A program made the position numbers and the translations under genes. 18,449 nt of DNA from Chloromonas sp. AAM2 (lineage: Eukaryota > Chlorophyta > Chlorophyceae > Chlamydomonadales > Chlamydomonadaceae), in assembly GCA_004335635.1 (NCBI GenBank), contig QAXH01003871.1, positions 1 through 18,449 of the forward strand, in the 5' to 3' direction. The notes below the pieces were generated by a model. That model was given only the letters and a program-made list of their open reading frames with translations, was not told the DNA's origin and searched no databases. This document shows, one piece after another, positions 18,390-18,449 of this stretch (the stretch's first letter is position 1; every line of letters begins with the position of its first letter).

Positions 18390-18418
18390 AAAAAAAGAAG
18401 TTTGCCAGTTCTGGGACA
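18390..18418 (+). repeat. CAGTTCTGGGACA dispersed repeat, copy e
   Basis: These 29 bases are identical to 6363-6391. The reverse complement (TGTCCCAGAACTGGCAAAC, then a T run) matches copy d at 16867. The T run on the minus strand also serves as the pyrimidine tract of the putative acceptor at 18376. Confidence 0.8.
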
Positions 18419-18449
18419 GTTTGTGTGAATTGGTCTGTATTACCGCCAG

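Overview
The window looks like nuclear DNA of a chlorophyte green alga, most likely Chlamydomonadales. The evidence is spliced GT-AG genes with introns of about 100 to 1100 bases, TGTAA-type polyadenylation signals, a plastid-type thylakoid protein gene, and a kinase that I recognise as the Chlamydomonas aurora-like kinase CALK. Most of the gene content lies in short exons, so single-frame ORFs explain little of it. All exon joins are read by eye from splice sites and phase.

Layout from left to right. The last exon of a coiled-coil protein gene runs on the plus strand (95-760), with a TGTAA signal at 1569. A convergent three-exon minus-strand gene (4189 to 3147) encodes a predicted 157-residue plastid membrane protein with a transit peptide, one membrane helix and a DnaJ-type cysteine zinc finger, an LQY1-like architecture. 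From about 4.2 to 7.8 kb there is no firm gene: it holds a duplicated (AAC)n microsatellite, small dispersed repeats and a hairpin. From 15612 down to 8535 on the minus strand lies a complete kinase gene of 13 exons, predicted at 780 residues. Its kinase domain is in exons 2-7 and is followed by a long low-complexity tail; a likely poly(A) signal is at 7847-7843.

Upstream of the kinase, 657 bases separate its ATG from the ATG of a divergent plus-strand gene (exon 1 at 16270-16439, TATA box at 16027), so the two probably share a bidirectional promoter. The right end (17.0-18.4 kb) holds decayed minus-strand coding sequence. One part has an ILAIDPG motif followed by a pattern that resembles the RuvC-I region of Fanzor/TnpB-type RNA-guided nucleases. 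A short repeat with the core CAGTTCTGGGACA flanks this part as an inverted pair and recurs at several other places in the window.

Functionally, CALK is known from Chlamydomonas as a regulator of flagellar shedding and resorption, and the LQY1-like protein suggests photosystem II maintenance. No operon-like cooperation between the genes is expected. The most unusual material is the possible Fanzor-like remnant and the repeat family around it.
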